64,000 bases of DNA from Actinobacteria bacterium OK074 (lineage in GTDB: Bacteria; Actinomycetota; Actinomycetes; Streptomycetales; Streptomycetaceae), in NCBI GenBank assembly GCA_001298575.1, contig LJCV01000307.1:31553-95552 (forward strand). Direction: 5' to 3'. The notes below the pieces were generated by a model. That model did not search any database. It saw nothing but the letters and a program-made list of their open reading frames with translations, and had not been told where the DNA came from. The translations under genes and the position numbers were made by a program. Positions 36,830-45,184 of this stretch are shown here, in pieces (the stretch's first letter is position 1; the number at the start of each line of letters is the position of its first letter).

Positions 36830-36995
36830 CGGCGCAAGCCGCTCCTGCTCCCGCTCCCCCGCTCCCGATCAGCGAACGAGGACGGGGACGGGGACGGAGG
36901 ACGGGGGCCGAGGGCCGGGGACCGGGGACCCGGGGGGCCGGGCACGCCCCCGTCGCTCCGCCCTCCGTCACCCCTCCCCCGTCACCCCTCCCCCG
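36830..36995. repeat. Low-complexity intergenic repeats
   Basis: This purine- then pyrimidine-rich stretch has ggggac-type reiterations near 36885-36935. A 14-bp unit gtcacccctccccc is repeated exactly at 36967-36980 and 36981-36994, with a third partial copy running into the stop codon of the flavoprotein gene. Confidence 0.7.
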
Positions 36996-38453
36996 TCACT
37001 CCGCCGCCCGGACCCCGGCGACACGGCCCGAACTGATCGCCCAGGACAGCGGCGTGCCGAACCGGTGCTCGTCGAAGCCGATCCAGCCGCCGACGACCGA
37101 GCCGGCTCCGAACAGTCCGGGGACGGGCCGGGATTGCGGGTCGAGGACCCGCAGGTGCTGGTCGATCCGCAGCGGCCCGGCGGTGTCGATCATGAGTGGC
37201 CGGAACCGCAGGGCGTAGAACGGCGGCTTGCGCAACGGGACCAGGTGTTCGGGGTCCTTGGCCCACATCGCGTCCCGCCCGGCGTCGCAGTAGCCGTTGT
37301 ACTCCCGCACGGTGGCGTCCAGCGCCGCCGGGTCGGCACCGATCCAGCGCGCGATCTCCGGCCAGTCGTCGGCCGCGACGCACCAGTCCTTGTTCGCCGG
37401 ATCGGTCAGCGCGTCACGCAGCGTGGTGCGGTAGCCCCCGGCGACCCAGGTGCCCGGATCCTCCTCGCCGGGGCGCGCCTCGCCGGCGAACGGGTCCGGC
37501 TGGTCGCTGACGTACTGCACCAAGGCGTCGTCGAACAGGGCGAACCCGGCCATGCCGGGCTGGGCGATCAGCGCGTTGGTGGTGGCGTTGACCTGGCCGG
37601 TCGACTCGTCGAGGAACCGTTCGCCGCGTGCGTTCACCCACAGGCAACGAGGCTCCATGCCCGCGCGGTTCGGCTTGTTCTTCTTGGTCTTGAAGCTGTA
37701 GCAGTTCTCCTTGATGAGGAACGAACGGCCGCCGGTGTCGGCCCCGACCGCGGCGGCGAGGGCGATCCCGTCGCCCGCGAGCCGCTTGGTGTCGGTCCAG
37801 TAGACGTCCTCGTCGTAGATCCCGGGGAACTTCTCGTGCAGCAGGTCGACGTTCCCGGTGAAACCCCCCGTGGCGAGCACGACCCGCGGGGTCTCGATCG
37901 TGATCCTGCCCTCCTTGGTGTCGGCCACCACCGCGCTCACCCCGGTGTCCGGCGAGCCGGTGATCCCGGTCGCCGCGGCCCGGGTGAGGATCCGGCCGCC
38001 ACCGGCGGTGAAGCGCTCGCCGAGCGCCTCCATCACCCGCTGGAAGCTGCCGGGGTGGTTGGACCATCCGCTGGGCTCCACGCCCAGGTCCCTGCCCGTC
38101 ATGGGCCGGTAGCCGATACCGCGGTCCTCCAGCCAGCGCACCGTCTCGTCGGCCTCGTCCACCCACAGCCGGACGAGCCTGGGGTCCACGCCGTCGTAGT
38201 GGTTGTACGCCATCGTGTCCCGGAAGACGGCGTCGGGCGAGTTCCCGAGGCCGGCCGCACGCTGGGACCTGCTCCGCACCGCGAACAGGAAGCCGCCGGA
38301 CATACCGGCGTTGCCGCCCACGAGCGGGCGCTTCTCCAGCACCACGACCCGCTCCAGTCCGTGCTCCTGTGCGGTGATCGCGGCCGGCAGCCCGGCACCA
38401 CCGGCCCCGATCACCACCAGGTCCGCCGTCGGTCCGCCGCTGAACTCGCTCAC
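36996..38453 (-). CDS. FrdA-like FAD-dependent oxidoreductase
   Basis: A 485-residue flavoprotein of the fumarate reductase/succinate dehydrogenase and 3-ketosteroid dehydrogenase superfamily. The N-terminal FAD motif is VVIGAGGAGLPAAITAQEHG, followed by GGNAGMSGGFLFA, the ATGGF strand end and the C-terminal FAD-closing segment GLFGAGSVVGGWIGFDEHRFG. There is no signal peptide and no haem or FMN domain, so it is a soluble single-module enzyme. Members reduce or dehydrogenate activated C=C bonds; the substrate is unknown. The GTG start overlaps the upstream 53-residue ORF stop by 4 nt, so it is the last gene of the ABC importer operon, suggesting that it acts on the imported compound. Confidence 0.87.
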   Translation of the reverse strand: MSEFSGGPTADLVVIGAGGAGLPAAITAQEHGLERVVVLEKRPLVGGNAGMSGGFLFAVRSRSQRAAGLGNSPDAVFRDTMAYNHYDGVDPRLVRLWVDEADETVRWLEDRGIGYRPMTGRDLGVEPSGWSNHPGSFQRVMEALGERFTAGGGRILTRAAATGITGSPDTGVSAVVADTKEGRITIETPRVVLATGGFTGNVDLLHEKFPGIYDEDVYWTDTKRLAGDGIALAAAVGADTGGRSFLIKENCYSFKTKKNKPNRAGMEPRCLWVNARGERFLDESTGQVNATTNALIAQPGMAGFALFDDALVQYVSDQPDPFAGEARPGEEDPGTWVAGGYRTTLRDALTDPANKDWCVAADDWPEIARWIGADPAALDATVREYNGYCDAGRDAMWAKDPEHLVPLRKPPFYALRFRPLMIDTAGPLRIDQHLRVLDPQSRPVPGLFGAGSVVGGWIGFDEHRFGTPLSWAISSGRVAGVRAAE

Positions 38454-38611
38454 TGGTCCTCGCTCTCGTCGTTGGTCACGCGCTCCGGGCGCGCGGGCTT
38501 GCCGGTGTGGCTCGTCGTCCCGTCGAAGCCGTCGGACGGTCGCGGCGGTTCCGGTCGCGGTGCGGGCGCCGCGTTCGCCGCGCGCGGCCGGTCGAAGGTC
38601 GTGCCGGTCAT
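38450..38611 (-). CDS. 53-residue Pro/Arg-rich ORF coupled in the importer operon
   Basis: A 53-residue ORF whose ATG overlaps the stop of the ATPase gene and whose stop overlaps the GTG of the flavoprotein gene, each by 4 nt. The peptide is hydrophilic and disordered-looking (MTGTTFDRPRAANAAPAP, ending VTNDESEDQ), with no Cys or membrane segment. It may be a true small protein or a coupling cistron that carries ribosomes onto the flavoprotein start. It has no recognised family. Confidence 0.55.
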   Translation of the reverse strand: MTGTTFDRPRAANAAPAPRPEPPRPSDGFDGTTSHTGKPARPERVTNDESEDQ

Positions 38612-39609
38612 GCGGTCGCTCCCTCGGGTTCGGGGCTGTCGGCGGTGAAGAGGTGGCAGGCGACCGTCCGGCCGTCGACGAGGGTGACGGCCGGCCGCCG
38701 GATCCGGCACGTCGGCACGGCGTGCGGGCAGCGCGGCGCGAAGGGACAGCCTTGCGGTGCGGTCCCCGTCCCCTCCCGGCCGGCGACCGGGTCGGCCCGC
38801 TTCCGGGCCGCTCGCCGTTTGCGCTGGCGGAGCGGGTCGGCCACGGGTGAACTGGCGATCAGCGCCCGGGTGTAGGGGTGCAGCGGCCGGCACAGGACGT
38901 CCCGCGTGGTTCCGGTCTCCATGACGCGCCCGCGGTAGAGCACGACCACGCGTTGGGCGATGGCGGCGACCACCGCGAGGTTGTGCGCGATGAACAGCAT
39001 CGCCGTCCCCCGTTCGCGGCTGAGGCCGGTCATCAGGTCGAGCATGCGGGCCTGGGTGACGACGTCGAGGGCGCTGGTCGGTTCGTCGCAGATGACCAGC
39101 GCCGGATCGGTGGAGATCGCCCTGGCGATGGCGATGCGCTGACGCTGGCCGCCGGAGAACGCGCTCGGGTAGCGGTCGATCGCGTCGGCGGGCAGGCCGA
39201 CGCGGGCCAGCAGCTCCTCGATCCGCGTCCGGGCGTCCGCGGCCCCGAACCTGCCGTGGACTTCGAGGGGTTCGCTCAGCGTCCTGCCGATGGTGCGGGC
39301 CGGGTTGAGCGAGGCGTAGGGGTCCTGGAAGACGGCCTGGAGCCCGGTGGACAGGTCCCCTCGTTCGGCGGCCCGCCGGTGGGTGATGTCCTGGCCGCCC
39401 AGGTGGATGGTGCCCCGCGCCGGGGCCGTCAGGCCGAGGATCGCCCTGCCCACCGTCGACTTGCCCGAGCCCGACTCGCCCACCAGGCCCACGATTTCCC
39501 CGCGGCCGACCGTGAGGCTCACGTCGTCGACCGCCCTGTTGGGAGTGGAGCGCCACCCGCTCCGGTACTCCACGCCGAGATCCTTGACGTCCAGCAGGGG
39601 TGTGCTCAT
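38608..39609 (-). CDS. Oligopeptide/dipeptide-type ABC ATPase (DppF-like)
   Basis: A 333-residue ATPase with Walker A GESGSGKST (about residue 42), Q-loop AVFQDPYASLNP, signature SAFSGGQRQRIAIARA, Walker B LVICDEPTSALD and H-loop FIAHNL. The C-terminus has the oligopeptide-type extension HPYTRALIASSPVADP and a four-Cys region (GCPFAPRCPHAVPTCR, then VACH) typical of Opp/Dpp ATPases. It energises import together with the fused permease-ATPase next to it. The start overlaps the upstream stop (ATGA). Confidence 0.92.
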   Translation of the reverse strand: MSTPLLDVKDLGVEYRSGWRSTPNRAVDDVSLTVGRGEIVGLVGESGSGKSTVGRAILGLTAPARGTIHLGGQDITHRRAAERGDLSTGLQAVFQDPYASLNPARTIGRTLSEPLEVHGRFGAADARTRIEELLARVGLPADAIDRYPSAFSGGQRQRIAIARAISTDPALVICDEPTSALDVVTQARMLDLMTGLSRERGTAMLFIAHNLAVVAAIAQRVVVLYRGRVMETGTTRDVLCRPLHPYTRALIASSPVADPLRQRKRRAARKRADPVAGREGTGTAPQGCPFAPRCPHAVPTCRIRRPAVTLVDGRTVACHLFTADSPEPEGATA

Positions 39610-41336
39610 CCCCAGCTCCTCTCCTCGCCTGCGTCGACCGGCAGCCGGGGCGTCGCCGCGACCAGCGTGCGGGTGTATTCCTGGGCGGGCGCCAGCAGCA
39701 CGGCCTCCGTGGTGCCCTCCTCGATCAGCCGGCCGTCCGACATGACCGCGACCCGGTCGCAGATGTCGGCGACCACGCCGAGGTCGTGCGTGACCAGCAG
39801 AAGCGTCAGTGCGGACGCCTCCCGCAGATGCAGCAGGAGATCGATGATCTCCGCCTGGACGGTGACGTCGAGCGCCGCGGTGGGTTCGTCGGCGACCAGC
39901 ACGTCGGGCTCGCCGCTGAGGGCGAGCGCGATCCCCACCCGCTGGGCGATGCCCCCGGAGAGCTGGTGCGGAAAACGGCGGGCGACCGCGGCCGGATCGG
40001 GCAGGCCGACGCGGGCCAGCAGGCTCAGCGTGATCCGCCGGGCCTCCCGCCTGCGGACGCGCCGGTGCAGGCGGATCATCTCGTCCAGTTGCGAGCCGAC
40101 GGTGAAGGACGGGTCGAGCGCCGCCATCGGCTCCTGGGCGACGAGGCCGATCCGGCAGCCGCGGACCTTGCGCAGCTGGGCCTCGTTCAGGCGCAGCAGG
40201 TCCTCCCCGTGGAGCAGTACACGGCCGGAGGTGACCCGCCCGGGTGGCGGCACCAGCCCGAGGACGGACAGCGCGGTCGTCGTCTTGCCGGATCCGGACT
40301 CGCCGACCAGGCCGAACACCTCTCCGCGCCGCAGCTGGAAGCCGACGTCCCGGACCACGGCACGGTCGCCGCCGTCCTGTCCCGGGTAGCACACGTGCAG
40401 CCCGTCGACCGTCAGCACCGCGTCCGACGCCGGTGCGCGCGGGGCCGCCGTGTCCGCGGGCCCGTCCGGCACCGGCCGCCGCGGGTCGGGCAGTTGCGAG
40501 GGACGCCGGTGTCCGCTCAGCGCCTCCAGCAGGGCGTGGCCGACGAGGTTGAGGGCCAGCACGGTCGCGGTGAGGACGAAGCCGACCGGCACCATCAGCC
40601 AGGGGTGCTGGTCCAGGTTGTCGGCGGCGTCCAGGGTCAGCCGGCCCCAGCTCGGGGTCTCCGGCGAAAAGCCGAGGCCGAGGAAGGACAGGGAGGTCAG
40701 AAACAGGAACGTGCCGCTGTACTGCACGACTGCCTGGACGACGAGGGGACCGGTGACGTTGGGCAGGATGTGCCGGGCCAGGACCCGCGGGCGCGCCAGC
40801 CGGGAGACCAACGCGGCGTCGACGTACGGCAGTTCGCGGGCGGCGGCCGTCGAGGCGCGCACCACCCGGAAGACGCCGCCGCTGGTCAGCACGCCGAAGG
40901 AGACGGCCATCACGGTCAGGTTGTTGTCGGTCACCGCGGCGATGGCCAGCACCACCACCAGGCCCGGCAGCGCGAACAGGATGTCGACGACGAAGGTGGC
41001 GGCGGCGTCGACCCGCCCCGGCAGGTAGCCCGCGAGCAGCCCGCCGGGTACGGCGAGCAGCAGGGAGACCCCGACCGGGATGAGCGCGGTCAGCAACAGT
41101 CCGCCGCCGCCGTGCAGCAGCCGCGAGAAGATGTCGCGGCCGAGTTCGTCGGAGCCGAGCCAGTGGTGCGCGCCGGGCCCGGTGAACGGGTGGGAGAGAT
41201 CCTGCTCCAGTGGGTCGATGGGGGCGAGGACCGAGGCCAGCGCGCACGCCACGCTGATCCCGGTCAGCCAGAGGAGGCTCACCCGGACCGCCGGGCGGGC
41301 GAGCGCCTTGCGCAGGGCTGCGACGGACGGGGTCAT
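39606..41336 (-). CDS. Fused ABC permease-ATPase (DppC-DppD)
   Basis: A 576-residue fusion. Residues about 1-275 are a DppC-type permease with the substrate-import opening HWLGSDELGRDIFSRLLHGG and the EAA-type loop ARPRVLARHILPNVTGPL. A Pro/Ala linker leads to an ATPase with Walker A GESGSGKTT, Q-loop LVAQEPMAALDP, signature HQLSGGIAQRVGIALA, Walker B LVADEPTAALD and H-loop VTHDLG. It ends in the EYTRTLVAATP oligopeptide extension without the Cys cluster. Permease-ATPase fusions of this kind occur in actinobacterial peptide importers. Both ends overlap neighbouring genes by 4 nt. Confidence 0.92.
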   Translation of the reverse strand: MTPSVAALRKALARPAVRVSLLWLTGISVACALASVLAPIDPLEQDLSHPFTGPGAHHWLGSDELGRDIFSRLLHGGGGLLLTALIPVGVSLLLAVPGGLLAGYLPGRVDAAATFVVDILFALPGLVVVLAIAAVTDNNLTVMAVSFGVLTSGGVFRVVRASTAAARELPYVDAALVSRLARPRVLARHILPNVTGPLVVQAVVQYSGTFLFLTSLSFLGLGFSPETPSWGRLTLDAADNLDQHPWLMVPVGFVLTATVLALNLVGHALLEALSGHRRPSQLPDPRRPVPDGPADTAAPRAPASDAVLTVDGLHVCYPGQDGGDRAVVRDVGFQLRRGEVFGLVGESGSGKTTTALSVLGLVPPPGRVTSGRVLLHGEDLLRLNEAQLRKVRGCRIGLVAQEPMAALDPSFTVGSQLDEMIRLHRRVRRREARRITLSLLARVGLPDPAAVARRFPHQLSGGIAQRVGIALALSGEPDVLVADEPTAALDVTVQAEIIDLLLHLREASALTLLLVTHDLGVVADICDRVAVMSDGRLIEEGTTEAVLLAPAQEYTRTLVAATPRLPVDAGEERSWG

Positions 41337-42280
41337 GAGAACCGGATCCTTGGGTTGAGGGCCGCGGCCACCACGTCGGTCAGCAGGTTGACCGTGACGA
41401 TGACGAGGCTGAACGCCAGCACCGCGCCCTGCACGACCGGAAGGTCGTGCCGGCGGATGGAGCTGAGCATCAGGGTGCCCATGCCGGGCAGGTTGAAGAT
41501 CGCCTCGATCACCATGACCCCGCCGAGGGCGAACACGAAGCCGAGGCTGCCCACGGTCACCACCGGGCCACTGGCGTTGCGCAGCACGTGCTTGCACACG
41601 ATCCGCCTGCGGGACAGCCCATTGGCCGCGAGCGTGCGGACGTAGTCGCGCGAGAGCTGGTCGACGACGCCCGCCCGGGTCTGGAACGCCACCGGGCCCA
41701 CCCCCGCCAGCCCCACGGCGACCGTCGGCAGCACCAGGTGCGACAGCCATTGCGCCGGGGAGGCGGTGAAGGCCACGTACCCGGTGGCCGGCAGCACCGG
41801 AAGCCGGATGGCGAAAACGAACACGAGCACGCCCGCGAGCCAGAAGCTCGGGACCGCCATGCCGATACTGGCCCCCCACATGACCGCACGGTCCACCGCG
41901 CCGCCCCGCACGGCCGCGACCGTCCCGAGGGCGACGCCGACCAGGAGGGTGAACACCGTGGCGAGCACGGCGACCGACACCGTGACCGGCAGCGCGCCGC
42001 CGAGGGCGTGGGCCACCGTCTGGTTCGACACCAGCGACACCCCCAGGTCGCCGTGGAAGAGGCCGCCGAGCCAGTCGCCGTACTGGACGAGTGCCGGCCG
42101 GTCCAGCCCCAGCGAGGCCCGGAGGTCGGCCACCTGGGCCTCGGTGGCCCCGGTGCCGAGCAGGAACGACGCCGGGTCCCCGGGCACGAGCCGGACCAGG
42201 AGGAACGTCAGCGTCGCGACGATCGCCATGACGGGCACCACGGACGCCAGCCGCCGCAAGCACAGTCGGAGCATGGTCAC
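41333..42280 (-). CDS. Dipeptide-type ABC permease (DppB-like)
   Basis: A 315-residue integral membrane subunit with six hydrophobic helices. It has the DppB marks LVRLVPGDPASFLLG near the start and the cytoplasmic EAA-type loop DYVRTLAANGLSRRRIVCKHVLRNA. It forms the import channel with the permease half of the fused protein. Translation starts at a GTG that overlaps the binding-protein stop (GTGA); an ATG two codons later is an alternative. Confidence 0.92.
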   Translation of the reverse strand: MTMLRLCLRRLASVVPVMAIVATLTFLLVRLVPGDPASFLLGTGATEAQVADLRASLGLDRPALVQYGDWLGGLFHGDLGVSLVSNQTVAHALGGALPVTVSVAVLATVFTLLVGVALGTVAAVRGGAVDRAVMWGASIGMAVPSFWLAGVLVFVFAIRLPVLPATGYVAFTASPAQWLSHLVLPTVAVGLAGVGPVAFQTRAGVVDQLSRDYVRTLAANGLSRRRIVCKHVLRNASGPVVTVGSLGFVFALGGVMVIEAIFNLPGMGTLMLSSIRRHDLPVVQGAVLAFSLVIVTVNLLTDVVAAALNPRIRFS

Positions 42281-43803
42281 TCAGCTCCGGCCGGCCGCAG
42301 GTGGTACAGCATCGGCGCGCCGGCCCGGTCGGGCTCGACCACCTTGACGACGCCCGGGTCGTAGGCGTGCAACTGGCTGCTCAAGGCCGGGACCACGTAC
42401 CACGCCTGCTCCGCGGCGGTCTCGGCCAACCGCGCGTAGAGCCGCTTCTGCTCGTCGCCTTCGGCCGACACGGCCCTGGCCAGCAGGGCGTTCACCGTCG
42501 CGTCGCTGTTGCCGAGCGGGTTCATCGAAGAACGCTTCGTCATCACGAAGGTGACGTCGCTGTAGGGGAGTCCGGTCACCGACAGCAGACACGTGGACAT
42601 CGCCCACTTGCCGGAGTCGACCTGCTGCACGAAGTCGTCACCGTGGTTGCTGAGCTGCACGTCGATGCCGACCTTGCGGAGATAGCCGGCGAGGGCCTGG
42701 GCCATCCGGTCCCACTGCGGGTTGTTCAGCACCTTGACCGAGAACCCGTTCGGGTAACCGGCCCGGCGCAGCAGCCGCTTGGCCTTGGCGACGTCGTAGG
42801 CGTAGTGGCTGTCGACGGCCTTGCTGTGGCCGAGGCTGTCCGGTCCGAACGGCGTCGAGGCGTTGGCGACCCCCTGGCCGTCGAGCACGGACGTGAGGAT
42901 CGCCTTCCGGTCGATCGCGTAGTTCATGGCCTGCCGGACGCGCACGTCTCCCAGCGGCTTGTTGATCTCGCCGGTGGTGTCGAAGACCGTGAAGCCGTAG
43001 AAGGCGGACGCGGAGCCCTGGGCGACCTTCCACCCGCTGATGTCCGTTCCCGCCGACACGATCGTGTAGTCGATCTGGCCGCCGCGCGCCGCGTTGTCGG
43101 TGGCCGTGGGGTCGGTCATCAACTGCACCACCAGCCTTTCGAAGCGGGGCCACTTGGCGGCCGTCGCCCAGTAGTCCTTGTTCCGGGTGAACGTGTAGGT
43201 CTTGTTCGGTGTCGTGCCGCTCTCGTCGAGGACGTAGGGGCCGGATCCGACCGCCGTGTCGGCGAGCGCCTCGGGCTTCTCCAGCGCGGTGGGGCTCACC
43301 ATCCAGCCGGCCTGCTGGGAGAATCCGTAGGGCAGGTCGGGCTGGGCGGACGCCAGGTTGAAGCGCACCCTGCTCCTGGACACGACGTCGACCGAGCTGA
43401 TGTACGAGAGGTAGGGCTGCGCCGCCACGTTCGGCGGAGTGACCGACTTGGCGTACTCGATATTGGCCTTGACGGTCTTGGCGTCGAATCGCGTGCCGTC
43501 GGTGAAGACCACATCGGTACGCAGTTCCATCACCAGGGTCGTGGCGTCGCTGTAGTCCCAGGAGGTGGCCAGCCAGGGGACCACGGTGCCGTCGGCGTCG
43601 AGATGGGTGAGCGTGTCGTACGTCGCGGCGGCCACGTACTGGCTCAGCTGTGTCTTCCACGGGTCCATCGAGTTTCCCGTCGGGAACGCGGCCATCGTGA
43701 AGGTCTTCGTTCTGGACCCTGCCGTGCCCGAGCCGGCACAGCCGGTGGCGGCCACCAGGACGGATGATCCGACGAGTGACAACGCGGTACGCCTCAACAC
43801 CAT
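42277..43803 (-). CDS. ABC substrate-binding lipoprotein (SBP_bac_5)
   Basis: A 508-residue exported binding protein. A short signal ends in a lipobox (LVAATGC), so it should be lipid-anchored outside the membrane. Family marks of peptide/nickel-type binding proteins are LVMELRTDVVFTDGTRFDAKTVKANIEY, VGSGPYVL, DVRVRQAMNYAIDRKAI and AKRLLRRAGYPNGF. It delivers substrate to the downstream permeases. The ligand is unknown; peptide-family binding proteins also carry metals, sugars and aromatic compounds. The start at 43803 follows GAGGAGT. The 140 bp upstream hold the promoter and low-complexity sequence. Confidence 0.92.
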   Translation of the reverse strand: MVLRRTALSLVGSSVLVAATGCAGSGTAGSRTKTFTMAAFPTGNSMDPWKTQLSQYVAAATYDTLTHLDADGTVVPWLATSWDYSDATTLVMELRTDVVFTDGTRFDAKTVKANIEYAKSVTPPNVAAQPYLSYISSVDVVSRSRVRFNLASAQPDLPYGFSQQAGWMVSPTALEKPEALADTAVGSGPYVLDESGTTPNKTYTFTRNKDYWATAAKWPRFERLVVQLMTDPTATDNAARGGQIDYTIVSAGTDISGWKVAQGSASAFYGFTVFDTTGEINKPLGDVRVRQAMNYAIDRKAILTSVLDGQGVANASTPFGPDSLGHSKAVDSHYAYDVAKAKRLLRRAGYPNGFSVKVLNNPQWDRMAQALAGYLRKVGIDVQLSNHGDDFVQQVDSGKWAMSTCLLSVTGLPYSDVTFVMTKRSSMNPLGNSDATVNALLARAVSAEGDEQKRLYARLAETAAEQAWYVVPALSSQLHAYDPGVVKVVEPDRAGAPMLYHLRPAGAE

Positions 43804-43943
43804 GTACTCCTCAACGTCGACGCTGACTGAATGAGATATGCGGTGGCCTCGAATGCCATTCCTGGGACCGATGGGAGACGGTGGCCTTCTGGTCTCCCTC
43901 CAATTGCCCTCCAATCGCCTTCCGGTCGCCTTGTGGTCGCCGT

Positions 43944-44102
43944 CTAATGAGGGCGCGATTCCGGTGGGAATTCGGCGACGAGCGGGGCGTCCGCCGATAT
44001 CGGGCCCATCCGCGCGCCCTCGTAGACGCAGTCCACGGGGCGTTCCTCCACGCAGGCCCGGTCTTTGACGTCCACGCGGGGCTGAGCGACGACGTACGTC
44101 AT
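43944..44102 (-). pseudogene. Truncated 7Fe-ferredoxin (FdxA-like) remnant
   Basis: The first ~30 residues (MTYVVAQPRVDVKDRACVEE, then RPVDCVYEGAR) follow actinobacterial FdxA closely, but two cluster Cys positions read Arg (QPR for QPC, EER for EEC). After YEGARM the sequence diverges and stops at residue 52, before the whole second Cys set. Neither the 3Fe-4S nor the 4Fe-4S cluster can form. It still has GGAGG upstream, and its ATG overlaps the korB stop, so it was once the coupled electron acceptor of the Kor enzyme. No continuation of the ferredoxin was found in other frames downstream. Confidence 0.85.
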
Positions 44103-45184
44103 GGGGTGTTCCTCCGATGCGGTTGCACGGTCCAGGAGTCGCGGCCCCGCAGCAGGTCCCGCAGGGTGCCGCCGCCCCCGCTGCCGGCCGCCTGCCGCCG
44201 TACCAGGTCGTCGTAGGCGGGACGCCGGGCCGCCCGGAACACCCCGACGGGTACGACGGGGCCGTGGTCCCCGCGGTCCAGCCGGGACAGGGCGAACGCC
44301 TGCGCGGGGTCGTCGGCCGCGGTGTCGTGCACGATCACGGCGTCCGCGCCGGTCTCGGCGACCGGGGCCACGCGCAGTCCGCCGCCGCGGAGGTCCCGCA
44401 CGACGCCGTACTCCCCCTGGGTCCCGAAGCGCACCGGCTCCCCGTCGCGCAGCGGGACGATCCGCTGGACGCGCGCCCGGGGCTCCTTCACCGCGTCGAA
44501 GGCACCGTCGTTGAAGACCGGGCAGTTCTGGTAGATCTCCACCAAGGCGGTTCCCCGGTGTTCGGCCGCCGCCCGCAGCACCTCGGTGAGCTGTGCGCGG
44601 TCGGAGTCCAGGGCGCGGGCCACGAAGGTCGCCTCCGCGCCGAGGGCGAGCGAGACCGGGTTGAAGGGGTGGTCGACCGAGCCCAGCGGGGTCGACCTGG
44701 TGACCGTCCCGGGTGGTGAGGTGGGAGAGTACTGGCCCTTGGTCAGGCCGTAGATCCGGTTGTTGAAGAGCAGGATCTTCAGGTTGACGTTGCGCCGCAG
44801 GGCGTGGACGAGGTGGTTTCCCCCGATGGACAGCGCGTCGCCGTCACCGGTGACCACCCAGACGCTGAGATCGGGGCGGGTGACGGCGAGACCGGTGGCG
44901 AGGGTGGGGGCGCGTCCGTGCACGGAGTGCATTCCGTAGGTGTCGAGGTAGTACGGAAAACGGGACGAGCAGCCGATGCCCGAGATGAAGACGATGTTCT
45001 CGCGGCGCAGCCCGAGTTCGGGCAGGAAGGACTGGACCGCGGCCAGTACGGCGTAGTCGCCGCAGCCTGGGCACCAGCGGACCTCCTGGTCCGAGCGGTA
45101 GTCCTTGGCGGCCTGCGGCCGGTCGGCCGGGGGCACGCCGTCGAGGCCGTGCCCGCCCGGCATGCCGAGTCCGGTCGTGGTCAT
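44099..45184 (-). CDS. korB: 2-oxoacid:ferredoxin oxidoreductase subunit beta
   Basis: A 361-residue beta subunit. It has the cluster and TPP features: RWCPGCGDYAV, SGIGCSSRFPYY, the TPP motif GDGDALSIGGNH ending LLFNN, and IYQNCPVFND. The four Cys expected to bind its own 4Fe-4S cluster are intact. With KorA it oxidatively decarboxylates a 2-oxoacid (2-oxoglutarate in well-studied actinobacterial enzymes) to acyl-CoA, passing electrons to ferredoxin. The start overlaps the korA stop. The ferredoxin encoded next is degenerate, so electrons must go to another carrier. Confidence 0.93.
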   Translation of the reverse strand: MTTTGLGMPGGHGLDGVPPADRPQAAKDYRSDQEVRWCPGCGDYAVLAAVQSFLPELGLRRENIVFISGIGCSSRFPYYLDTYGMHSVHGRAPTLATGLAVTRPDLSVWVVTGDGDALSIGGNHLVHALRRNVNLKILLFNNRIYGLTKGQYSPTSPPGTVTRSTPLGSVDHPFNPVSLALGAEATFVARALDSDRAQLTEVLRAAAEHRGTALVEIYQNCPVFNDGAFDAVKEPRARVQRIVPLRDGEPVRFGTQGEYGVVRDLRGGGLRVAPVAETGADAVIVHDTAADDPAQAFALSRLDRGDHGPVVPVGVFRAARRPAYDDLVRRQAAGSGGGGTLRDLLRGRDSWTVQPHRRNTP

